This document shows, one piece after another, positions 54,347 to 62,469 of a stretch of DNA of 64,000 nt. The notes beneath the pieces were generated by a model that saw only the letters and a program-made list of their open reading frames with translations, was not told where the DNA came from and did not search any database. Every line of letters begins with the position of its first letter. Position 1 is the stretch's first letter. The stretch is from Pseudomonadota bacterium. GTDB taxonomy: Bacteria; Pseudomonadota; Alphaproteobacteria; Azospirillales; Azospirillaceae. Both the position numbers and the translations under genes were made by a program. The stretch spans positions 124,001-188,000 of the forward strand of contig JAFAFA010000105.1 of NCBI GenBank assembly GCA_023423695.1, given 5' to 3'.

Positions 54347-56374
54347 ATGATCCGCTTCGCTTCCGCTTCCCGCCGCAGAATGGCAGCCGCAACCCGGATT
54401 GCAGCCGCGCCCTTCAAGGCCCCCGTCGCCGTTCCGCTGGTCGCCGCCCTGCTGCTGCTGGGGCCGTCCGGCGCCGGCCGCGCCCAGGATTCGCCGGACG
54501 GCAGCAGTCCCGGCGCCGTGCCCGCCGGCCCTCCCGACGGCGCCCAGCCCGAAGCCCCGGCGGTGGAGGAGGTGCGGCCGGCCGGCATCCGCTATGAGGT
54601 CGAGATCACCGGCGTCGAGGATGACGGCCTGCGCGGCACGCTCAACGACGCTTCGACGCTGGTGGAGCTGAAGGACGACAGGCCGCCCTCGCTGATCGGG
54701 CTGGAGCGGCGGGCGGACAGCGACCGCGACCGCCTGCAGACGGCACTGCGCTCCGCCGGCTATTACGACGCGCGGCTGGATATCCGCATCGAGGATCCGG
54801 CGGCCACCGGTACCTTGCCCGCGGGTGGGGAGGCGCCGCCGATCAAGGTGACGGTCGCGGTGACGCCGGGCCCGCTCTACCACATCAAGACGGTGACGGT
54901 GCGCGGCGCCACCACCTCCACCGGTGCCACCAATTTGCCGGCGGAGGTCGCGACCGACGACCTCGGCCTCGCCGCCGGGGCGCCGGCGGTGGCGCAGCGG
55001 GTGCTTGACGCCGAATCGGAGCTGGTCGCCCGGCTCGCCAAGCGCGGCTACGCTTTCGCCAAGGCGTCCGACCGCGAGGTTGTGGTCGACCATTCCGACC
55101 GCACGATGGACGTCGCCTATACCGTCGATCCCGGCCCGCTGACCCGCTACGGCGCCACCCGAATCGAAGGGCTGGAGAAGGTCGACGAGGATCTGGTACG
55201 CGGCCGGCTGGCCTGGAAGGAGGGGCAGGTCTACGACCCTGGCGCCACCGACCGGGCGCGCCAGGACATCGCAGCATTGCAGGTTTTCGACACCGTTCGC
55301 GTGCGGATGGCGGACGAGCCGGGGCCGGACGGCGTCACGCCGGTGATCGTCACGGTGGGCGAGCGCAAGCGCCGCTTCATCGGCGGCGGCGTCACCTTCT
55401 CGACCGAGGACGGGCTGGGCGCCAACGCCTATTGGGGGCACCGCAACCTGTTCGGCGGGGCGGAGCAGCTGCGCGTCGGCGTCGATGTCGGACGCGTCGC
55501 CGGATCGTCGGGCGGCACCTCCAGCAAGGGCAACGACCTCCCGGACCTGCGCTTCAGCGTGAATTTCCGCAAGCCCGACTTCCTGGCGGTGAAGCAGTCT
55601 CTGGTGGTCAATTTCGCGGTGGTCAACGACCAGCCGCCGGCCTACAGCCGAGTCGCCTCGGAACTGACGGTCAAGCTCGAACGGCCGCTGACCGACCAGC
55701 TGACCATCAGCTACGGCGTGACCGGCGAACGCGGCCGGGTGAGGACGGAGGACACCACCTACCAGACCTCCTTCATCGGCGTGCCGCTGGGGGCGGCCTG
55801 GAACGGCACCGACAACCTGCTGAACCCCACCTCGGGCCAGCGGGCCTCGCTGCAGGTGACACCGTGGTTCCCGGTGGGCGGGGACACCAAGTCGCCCTTC
55901 ACCTCGATCCTGCTCAACGGCTCCACCTATTACGACCTCGGCAACGATGGGCGCTATGTCGCCGCGGCGCGAATCGGGCTGGGCAGCATCCTGGGCACCT
56001 CGCTGACCGACATTTCGCCCGACCATCGCTTCTATGCCGGCGGCGGCGGGTCGGTGCGCGGCTACGGCTTCCAGAAGGCGGGGCCGCGCGACCGCTACGA
56101 CGATCCCGTCGGCGGACGGTCGCTGTTCGAGATCGGAGCGGAGCTGCGCATCAAGGTGACGGAGAGCATCGGCGTCGTTCCCTTCGTCGATGCCGGGACC
56201 GTTTATGATTCGGCCTATCCCGACTTCAGCGAGCCGCTGCGCGTCGGCGCCGGTCTTGGCCTGCGCTACTACACCGACTTCGGGCCGCTGCGCGTGGACG
56301 TCGGCATTCCCCTCAACCCGGTCAGCGGCGACGCGCGCTGGCAGCTGTATCTCAGCCTGGGGCAGGCGTTCTGA
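54347..56374 (+). CDS. tamA: TamA-like outer-membrane Omp85 protein
   Basis: A 675-residue protein: N-terminal signal region (hydrophobic core LVAALLLLGPSGAGRAQ), a Pro/Gly-rich linker, POTRA domains (about 85-330, with YHIKTVTVRG and GATRIEGLEKVDEDLVRGRL) and a C-terminal Omp85 barrel (about 345-675) with RFYAGGGGSVRGYGFQK, the conserved VRGY-type motif, and the final aromatic residue F. TamA assembles outer-membrane proteins with TamB, whose gene follows after about 100 bp. An ATG at 54,380 is an alternative start. It is divergent from typA. Confidence 0.92.
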   Translation: MIRFASASRRRMAAATRIAAAPFKAPVAVPLVAALLLLGPSGAGRAQDSPDGSSPGAVPAGPPDGAQPEAPAVEEVRPAGIRYEVEITGVEDDGLRGTLNDASTLVELKDDRPPSLIGLERRADSDRDRLQTALRSAGYYDARLDIRIEDPAATGTLPAGGEAPPIKVTVAVTPGPLYHIKTVTVRGATTSTGATNLPAEVATDDLGLAAGAPAVAQRVLDAESELVARLAKRGYAFAKASDREVVVDHSDRTMDVAYTVDPGPLTRYGATRIEGLEKVDEDLVRGRLAWKEGQVYDPGATDRARQDIAALQVFDTVRVRMADEPGPDGVTPVIVTVGERKRRFIGGGVTFSTEDGLGANAYWGHRNLFGGAEQLRVGVDVGRVAGSSGGTSSKGNDLPDLRFSVNFRKPDFLAVKQSLVVNFAVVNDQPPAYSRVASELTVKLERPLTDQLTISYGVTGERGRVRTEDTTYQTSFIGVPLGAAWNGTDNLLNPTSGQRASLQVTPWFPVGGDTKSPFTSILLNGSTYYDLGNDGRYVAAARIGLGSILGTSLTDISPDHRFYAGGGGSVRGYGFQKAGPRDRYDDPVGGRSLFEIGAELRIKVTESIGVVPFVDAGTVYDSAYPDFSEPLRVGAGLGLRYYTDFGPLRVDVGIPLNPVSGDARWQLYLSLGQAF

Positions 56375-56474
56375 TGGCGCAAAATCGTCCCAATCCTTCG
56401 GGACGATGACCGTCTATTGCGGTTGAGACAAAGTTGGCCCGGTTGGGGTGGTCGTGCTGGTGAAAGGGCGTGGT

Positions 56475-59400
56475 GTGACGGCGGTTCGCATTTTTCTGGT
56501 CGGTCTGACGATCCTGGCCGGCCTGCTGGCCGGTCCGCAGCCCGCAAGGGCCTTCTCGCTGTTCGGCGATTCCACCCGCGAGTGGTTGACCGAGAAGATC
56601 GAGGGCGCCGTCGAATCGCCGGACATGCATCTGAAGCTCGGCACAATCGAGGGCAGCATCCCCACCGACTTCACCATCACCACCGTCACGCTGGCCGACA
56701 GCCAGGGCGTCTGGCTGACCATCGACCGGCTGCATGTGGTGATGTCGCCGTCCGCCCTGTTCCTGCGCAGCGCCAAGATCGACTCGCTGGAAGCGGCCTC
56801 CGTCGTCGTCACCCGCGCGCCCATCAGCACCCAGCCCGCCGCACCGTCCGATCCCAACGCCCCGCTGCTGCCCAGCCTGCCGGTCGACATCGACCTGAGG
56901 AAGCTGGTGGTGGAGCGGCTGGAACTGGCACCGGCGCTTCTCGGTGAACAGGCGGTATTGCGCATCGCCGGCGCCTTGCTGCTGGAGCACAGCGGCGGGG
57001 CGCTGGACACCACCCTGTCGGTGGCGCGCATCGACGACAAGCCCGGCAAGGCCGATATCGCCGCCGCTTACAAGCCGGACGAGAACACGCTGACCCTGTC
57101 GGTCAATGCCTCGGAGCCGGCCGGCGGCGTCATGGCCCGTGCGCTGTCGATCCCCGGCCTGCCGCCGGTGGAGGTGGCGCTGAACGGCAACGGCACTCTG
57201 GACGACTGGACCGGCAAGCTCACCGCCATGGCCGGCGAGGCCGCAGCCCCCGCCGGCACCCTGAACGCCGACGCCACCATCAAGAAGGTGCCGGAGGGCC
57301 ACGCCCTGACGTTGGCGGCCGGCGGCAACGTCGCTCCGCTGATCGCCGGGATGGCGGGGGAGACGGTGACGCCGCTGATCGGCCCGAACCCGACGCTGAA
57401 CGCCAGCGTGCTCAGGGCGCCAAGCGGCGCCATCACCGTCCGTCCGCTGGACCTGACCGTCGCCGCCGCGACCGCGACGGTGAACGGGGACATCGCCGCC
57501 GATTACAATAGCCTGAACCTGCGCTGGAATTTGCAGGCGGGTCCGGACTCCACCCTGCACCCGCTGGTCCCGCTGTCCTGGCGCGAGGGCGTGGTTGAGG
57601 GCTCGGCCGAAGGCGCGCTCAACGCGCTGAACGTCGCAGTCAACGCCACGCTGCGCGATCTCGCCGCCGACGACCCGGCGCTGTCCCGCCTGACCGGACC
57701 GGAGACGACCCTGGCCGCCCGCGCCCGGATCGACGTCGGCAGCGGGCAGGTCGGCCTTGAAACGCTGGCGCTGAATGCTGCCGCCGCGCGGGCGGAGGCG
57801 AAGGGGACCATCGGCGGCTGGGGCCGGACCGCCGACCTCACCCTGTCCGCCGGCGCCGACGACCTCGCCCCGCTGTCGGACCTCGCCGGCCGGCCTCTGG
57901 CGGGGGCGGTCGCTCTCTCCGGTCCGGTGCGGCGCGGTGCCGACGGCGTGCTGACCACCGAACTGACCGGCAGCCTCGACCGCCTTGCCACCGGCACCCC
58001 GGCCGACGCGGTGCTGGGCGACAAGGCGACGCTGGCGCTGGCGGCGCGGATGGAGCCGGACGGCGCCATGCGCCTGACCGACCTGACGATCGACGGCCGC
58101 AACGGCAAGCTGACCGGCAACGCCGCGCTGGCGGACAACCGGGTCGATGCCCGCACCACCCTGACGGTGGCGAAGCTGGAGCCGCTGGGCGGCGCGCTCG
58201 GCACGCCGATGGAGGGGTCGGCGACGCTGGAAGCCACCGCCCGCGGCCCGCTCGACGCCATCGAGGCGCAGGCGAAGCTGAACGCGCGCGACCTCGTGGT
58301 CCAAGGCCGCCGTCTCGGCGCCACGGACGTGCAGGCGACGGCAGCCGGCCTGCCGGCGACCCCGAACGGCACGGTGTCGGCCCGTACCAATCTGGACAAG
58401 ACGCCGCTGTCCTTCGACGGACGCTATGCGTTGCGCGAGCAGACCCTGCGGCTGGATGGGCTGACCGTCGCGAATGGGGCGAACCGCATCACCGGCCAAG
58501 TGCAGGTCGCGCTCGACACGCTGCTCGCCACCGGAAAGCTGGACGGTGCGCTGCCCAACCTGAACGGCCTGTCGGCGCTGGCCGGCATGCCGCTCGGCGG
58601 CGGGGCGACCTTCGCGCTGGCGCTGGACGGCAAGGGCGGCAAACAGGCGGCGAACCTCACCGCCGACGCCACCAACCTGCGGGTGGAGGGGGAAGGCGGC
58701 CCGCTGCTGACCGCCCGCCGCCTGACCGCACGGGCCGATGTCGCCGACGCGCTGGGAACCCCCAGCGGCAAGGCGCGGGTGGAGATGACCGACGGAAACG
58801 CCGCCGGCAACGACCTGCGCAGCGTCACCGCCTCGGTCGACGGGTCTCTGGCCAAGGCCTCCTTCCAGGCCAACGCCACGGGTGCCGGCGCCCAGCCGGT
58901 CGCCCTCGACCTCGCCGGCAATCTGGCGCGGGAGGGGGAGGCGACGCGCGTCCGGCTCGACCGGCTCCAGGCGCGCTATGCCGGCGAGGATCTGCGGATG
59001 ACCGCCCCCGCCACCATTCTGCTGGCCGAGCGCCGCTATGAGGTGAAGGAACTGAGGCTGTCGTCGGGCAACGCCCGGCTGGCCGCCGATCTCGGCCTGA
59101 ACGGCGACCGTCTGAGCGGCGAGTTGACCGTCGACCGCCTGCCGCTTGCCCTGGCCAAGCTCGCCAGCCCGACCCTGCGGCTGGATGGCGTCGCCAACGC
59201 GCGCGCCTCGCTGGGCGGGACGTTGCGCAGCCCGCGCGCCGACGCCACCCTGCGCGTCAGCGGGCTGAAGGCGCAGCAGACGACGCAGGCCGGCCTACCG
59301 GGCATCGATGCCACTGTGGACGCCCAGTGGCGCGACCGCCGGCTGTCGATGACCGGCCGCGTCGCCATGCCGAAGAATGCCGGCACCCTGACCGCCAACG

Positions 59401-60791
59401 CCGCCGTGCCGCTGGTGATGAACCCGGACACGTATGCCGTCAGCCTGCCGCCGAACGGGGCGCTGGAGGCGGCGGTCAACGGCACGCTGGACCTGTCATT
59501 GGCGAACGACATTCTGGCGTCCTCGGGCGACCGGGCGCGCGGATCGCTGCAACTCGACGTGCGGGCCGGCGGCACGGTGGAGAAGCCGTCGCTCGGCGGC
59601 TCCGTCGTGCTGGCGAATGGGCGCTACGAGAACCGGGCCTCGGGCGCCGTCATCAGCAACATCCAGGCGCGTCTGGTCGGGGACGGCGACGTCTTCACCA
59701 TCCAGAGTTTCCAGGGCCGGACCCGCAACGGCGGCGCCATCAGCGCCAGCGGAGTGATCCGCCCGGCGGCGCCCGCCGACCGGCAGCTCGACATCGCGCT
59801 GAAGGCCGACAACGCCCGGCTGGTGGAGATTGACCTCGCGACGGCGGAAATCGGGGCGAACCTGACGCTGACCGGCGGCTTCGCCAACGCCCGGCTGGCC
59901 GGGCCGGTCGATATCCGCCGTGCCGAGATCCAGATCCCCGACCGCATGCCGGCCAGCGTCGTCGACCTGAAGGTGACGGAGGTCGGCAAGGGCCGCGCCC
60001 GCGGCACCACCCAGGTCTCGACCGCCAGCGGCACCCGCCGGGTCCCGCAGCCGGCGGAGGCGCCGCCGCCGGCGACTCCCTTCGTGCTGGCGCTCGACAT
60101 GACGGTGAACGCGCCCAACCAGATCTTCGTGCGCGGCCGCGGGCTGGATGCGGAACTGGGCGGCAATCTGCGCGTCGGCGGCACCGCCGCGGCACCCGAA
60201 CTGACCGGCCGCTTCAGCATCCTGAAGGGCAGCCTGAACCTGCTGGCCCGCAATTTCGAGTTCAAGCGCGGCATCTTCGACTTCGACGGTGGCCTTGATC
60301 CGCGTCTCGACCTGCTGGCCGAGGCGACGGCCAACGGCATTACCGCCAACGTGGTGGTCAGCGGCACCGCCCGGCAACCGAAGATCGAGCTGACCTCGCC
60401 CCAGGGACTGCCTCAGGACGAGGTATTGGCCGGCGTGCTGTTCGGCAAGTCGGTGGGCGACCTGAGCGCGGCGGAGGCGGTGCAACTCGCCCAGTCGGCG
60501 GCGGCGCTGGCGGGTGTCGGCGGCGGTGGCGGCGGCATCCTGGACCGCGTGCGCCGCGGCCTCGGCGTCGACCGGCTGGACTTCACCCAGGGCGAGAACG
60601 GCAAGGGCGGCGCGGTGCAGGCCGGACGCTATGTCAGCGACCGCGTCTATGTCGGCGTCGAGCAGGGCATCGGCGCGAACCAGAGCCGGGCGAAGGTGGA
60701 GTTCGACATCACCAAAAACCTGAAGGGAACCGCCGCGGTCGGCGCCAATTCCGACACGCAATTCGGCCTGACTTACGAGAAGGATTATTGA
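56475..60791 (+). CDS. tamB: TamB-like translocation/assembly module protein
   Basis: A protein of about 1,438 residues. The N-terminus holds a single membrane anchor (VRIFLVGLTILAGLLAG). Most of the length is repetitive beta-rich sequence (AsmA/TamB-like groove repeats). The C-terminal DUF490 domain (about 1,080-1,438) includes FSILKGSLNLLARNFEFKRG, DFDGGLDPRLDLLAEA, PQDEVLAGVLFGKSVGDLSA and a final part ending FGLTYEKDY. It spans the periplasm from inner membrane to TamA. Start: GTG at 56,475 after AAAGGG; in-frame GTGs at 56,448 and 56,460 are alternatives. Coupled in function to tamA just upstream. Confidence 0.92.
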   Translation: MTAVRIFLVGLTILAGLLAGPQPARAFSLFGDSTREWLTEKIEGAVESPDMHLKLGTIEGSIPTDFTITTVTLADSQGVWLTIDRLHVVMSPSALFLRSAKIDSLEAASVVVTRAPISTQPAAPSDPNAPLLPSLPVDIDLRKLVVERLELAPALLGEQAVLRIAGALLLEHSGGALDTTLSVARIDDKPGKADIAAAYKPDENTLTLSVNASEPAGGVMARALSIPGLPPVEVALNGNGTLDDWTGKLTAMAGEAAAPAGTLNADATIKKVPEGHALTLAAGGNVAPLIAGMAGETVTPLIGPNPTLNASVLRAPSGAITVRPLDLTVAAATATVNGDIAADYNSLNLRWNLQAGPDSTLHPLVPLSWREGVVEGSAEGALNALNVAVNATLRDLAADDPALSRLTGPETTLAARARIDVGSGQVGLETLALNAAAARAEAKGTIGGWGRTADLTLSAGADDLAPLSDLAGRPLAGAVALSGPVRRGADGVLTTELTGSLDRLATGTPADAVLGDKATLALAARMEPDGAMRLTDLTIDGRNGKLTGNAALADNRVDARTTLTVAKLEPLGGALGTPMEGSATLEATARGPLDAIEAQAKLNARDLVVQGRRLGATDVQATAAGLPATPNGTVSARTNLDKTPLSFDGRYALREQTLRLDGLTVANGANRITGQVQVALDTLLATGKLDGALPNLNGLSALAGMPLGGGATFALALDGKGGKQAANLTADATNLRVEGEGGPLLTARRLTARADVADALGTPSGKARVEMTDGNAAGNDLRSVTASVDGSLAKASFQANATGAGAQPVALDLAGNLAREGEATRVRLDRLQARYAGEDLRMTAPATILLAERRYEVKELRLSSGNARLAADLGLNGDRLSGELTVDRLPLALAKLASPTLRLDGVANARASLGGTLRSPRADATLRVSGLKAQQTTQAGLPGIDATVDAQWRDRRLSMTGRVAMPKNAGTLTANAAVPLVMNPDTYAVSLPPNGALEAAVNGTLDLSLANDILASSGDRARGSLQLDVRAGGTVEKPSLGGSVVLANGRYENRASGAVISNIQARLVGDGDVFTIQSFQGRTRNGGAISASGVIRPAAPADRQLDIALKADNARLVEIDLATAEIGANLTLTGGFANARLAGPVDIRRAEIQIPDRMPASVVDLKVTEVGKGRARGTTQVSTASGTRRVPQPAEAPPPATPFVLALDMTVNAPNQIFVRGRGLDAELGGNLRVGGTAAAPELTGRFSILKGSLNLLARNFEFKRGIFDFDGGLDPRLDLLAEATANGITANVVVSGTARQPKIELTSPQGLPQDEVLAGVLFGKSVGDLSAAEAVQLAQSAAALAGVGGGGGGILDRVRRGLGVDRLDFTQGENGKGGAVQAGRYVSDRVYVGVEQGIGANQSRAKVEFDITKNLKGTAAVGANSDTQFGLTYEKDY

Positions 60792-60806
60792 GGGAGGCGG
60801 GAGCGG

Positions 60807-61223
60807 TCACCCCGCCCCGCATCCCGGCTTCAGTCCCGGATCATTGGCGAAGCTGCCGTCGTCGGCCTGCTTGTCCGCTCCGTAATCCGGGTTGGTGCCG
60901 GCTTCCAGCGCCGCCAGCCTATGGGCGGTCGCCACGTGGGCCTCGCGTTCCACAGCGCGGTAATGGTCGATGACCTCCGCGCCGAAGGCGGTCAGCACCG
61001 TGCCGCCGCCATGCTTTCCGCCGACCGCGGCGCTGACCACCGGTTCGCGGAAGATACGGTTGAGATCGTCCACCAGCAGCCATGCCCGGCGATAGGACAT
61101 GCCCAGCGCCCGCCCGGCGGCGGAGATCGAGCCGGTCTCGCGGATCCTCTCCAGCAGCGCGATCTTGCCGGGGCCGATCGAGCCGCCGCTGTCGAAATCG
61201 ATGCGGATGCGCATGCGCGTCAT
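60807..61223 (-). CDS. ModE-type winged-helix regulator without molybdate-binding domain
   Basis: A 138-residue protein with the ModE N-terminal HTH: IRIDFDSGGSIGPGKIALLE, RIRETGSISAAGRALGMSYR, RAWLLVDDLNRIFREPVV, then GGKHGGGTVLTAFGAEVI. The C-terminal molybdate-binding (TOBE/MopI) domains are missing; a short tail with GTNPDYGADKQ and Gly/Ala ends the protein. Its gene starts 16 bp after the stop of a cysteine-synthase-fold enzyme on the same strand, so the two are probably co-transcribed. No mod genes are near. It may answer to a signal other than molybdate, or act as a short DNA-binding form. Confidence 0.9.
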   Translation of the reverse strand: MTRMRIRIDFDSGGSIGPGKIALLERIRETGSISAAGRALGMSYRRAWLLVDDLNRIFREPVVSAAVGGKHGGGTVLTAFGAEVIDHYRAVEREAHVATAHRLAALEAGTNPDYGADKQADDGSFANDPGLKPGCGAG

Positions 61224-61239
61224 CGCCGCGATCCTCCCG

Positions 61240-62367
61240 TCACCGTTCGGCGGTTTCCAGCCCGTCGCCGCTCCAGGCGCCGGTGCGGAAAAACTCGTCG
61301 ATCCGCTCGCACCACGGGGCGATGTCCAGTCCGGTCGAGGCCAGCCAGTCGCGGTTGAAGTAGGTGCCCATATAGCGGTCGCCGGGGTCGCAGATCAGGG
61401 TGGCGACGCTGCCCTGCCGGCCATCCTTCTTCATTCCGGCGATCAGCTCGATGGACCCGACGAGGTTGGTGCCGGTGGAGCCGCCGCAGGCGCGGCCCAG
61501 CCGGTCGCGCAGCACCCAAATCGCGGCGATGCTGGCGGCGTCGGGCACGCGGATCATACGGTCGATCACCGTCGGCTGGAAGGACGGCTCGACCGTCGGC
61601 CGGCCGATCCCCTCGATACCCGACCCACGGCCGACATCGGCCTTCGGGTTGTCGTCGCGGAAGCCCTCGAAGAAGGCTGAATGTTCGGGGTCGGCGACGC
61701 AGATGCGGGTCGGCAGCCGGCGGTAGCGGACATAACGCCCGAAGGTGGCCGAGGTGCCGCCGGTGCCGGCGCCGCAGACGATCCAGTCCGGCACGGGATG
61801 GGGTTCCTGCGCCAGCTGTTCGAAGATCGACTGGGCGATGTTGTTGTTGCCGCGCCAGTCGGTCGCCCGCTCGGCATAGGTGAACTGGTCCATGAAATGG
61901 CCGTTGCAGGCCTGGGCCAGCCGCTGCGCCTCGGCACAGACCTCGGACGCGCGCTCCACCATGTGGCAGCGGCCGCCGTAGAACTCGATCTGCGCGATCT
62001 TGGCCGGAGAGGTGTTGCGCGGCACCACCGCAACGAAGGGCAGGTCGAGCAACTGGGCGAAATAGGCCTCCGACACGGCAGTGGAGCCCGACGACGCCTC
62101 GATCACCGTGGTGCCCTCGCGCACCCAGCCGTTGCAGATCGCATAGAGGAACAGCGACCGCGCCAGCCGGTGCTTCAGGCTGCCCGTCGGGTGCGTCGAC
62201 TCGTCCTTCAGGTACAGCGTGATCCCCGGCGCCGACGGGATCGGCAGACGCAGCAGATGGGTGTCGGCGGACCGGTTCACGTCCGCCTCGATGCGCCGCA
62301 GCGCCTCGTCGAGCCAACCGCGCCGGGCGGCGATGGAGTGGGAGGCGGCGGGGATGGGGGAGGTCAT
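61240..62367 (-). CDS. PLP-dependent cysteine-synthase-family enzyme (Cds1-like)
   Basis: A 375-residue fold-type II PLP enzyme. The Lys in HPTGSLKHRLARS is the Schiff-base residue; VIEASSGSTAVSEAYFAQLL is the substrate loop, GAGTGGTSATFGRYVRY the phosphate-binding loop, and RACGGSTGTNLVGSI a late motif. The family includes cysteine synthase-like proteins and L-cysteine desulfhydrases of the Cds1 class; length and motifs fit the latter group better than CysK. Neither role is proven. Upstream on the minus strand lies an MCP; downstream, the ModE-type gene is 16 bp away. Confidence 0.85.
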   Translation of the reverse strand: MTSPIPAASHSIAARRGWLDEALRRIEADVNRSADTHLLRLPIPSAPGITLYLKDESTHPTGSLKHRLARSLFLYAICNGWVREGTTVIEASSGSTAVSEAYFAQLLDLPFVAVVPRNTSPAKIAQIEFYGGRCHMVERASEVCAEAQRLAQACNGHFMDQFTYAERATDWRGNNNIAQSIFEQLAQEPHPVPDWIVCGAGTGGTSATFGRYVRYRRLPTRICVADPEHSAFFEGFRDDNPKADVGRGSGIEGIGRPTVEPSFQPTVIDRMIRVPDAASIAAIWVLRDRLGRACGGSTGTNLVGSIELIAGMKKDGRQGSVATLICDPGDRYMGTYFNRDWLASTGLDIAPWCERIDEFFRTGAWSGDGLETAER

Positions 62368-62469
62368 GAGGTCCCGTGTGGCAGCGCTTCGCAGGACTCA
62401 ATCCATAGCGCGGATTGTTGCGGAATGCACCCGGCGCGCGCCTCCCCCCGGGGCGCGCCGTCCGGCCGG

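Noticed and set aside
61220..62401. 393-codon alternative frame over the PLP enzyme
   Set aside because: Arg/Pro/His-rich shadow; the 61,240-62,367 frame holds all catalytic motifs.
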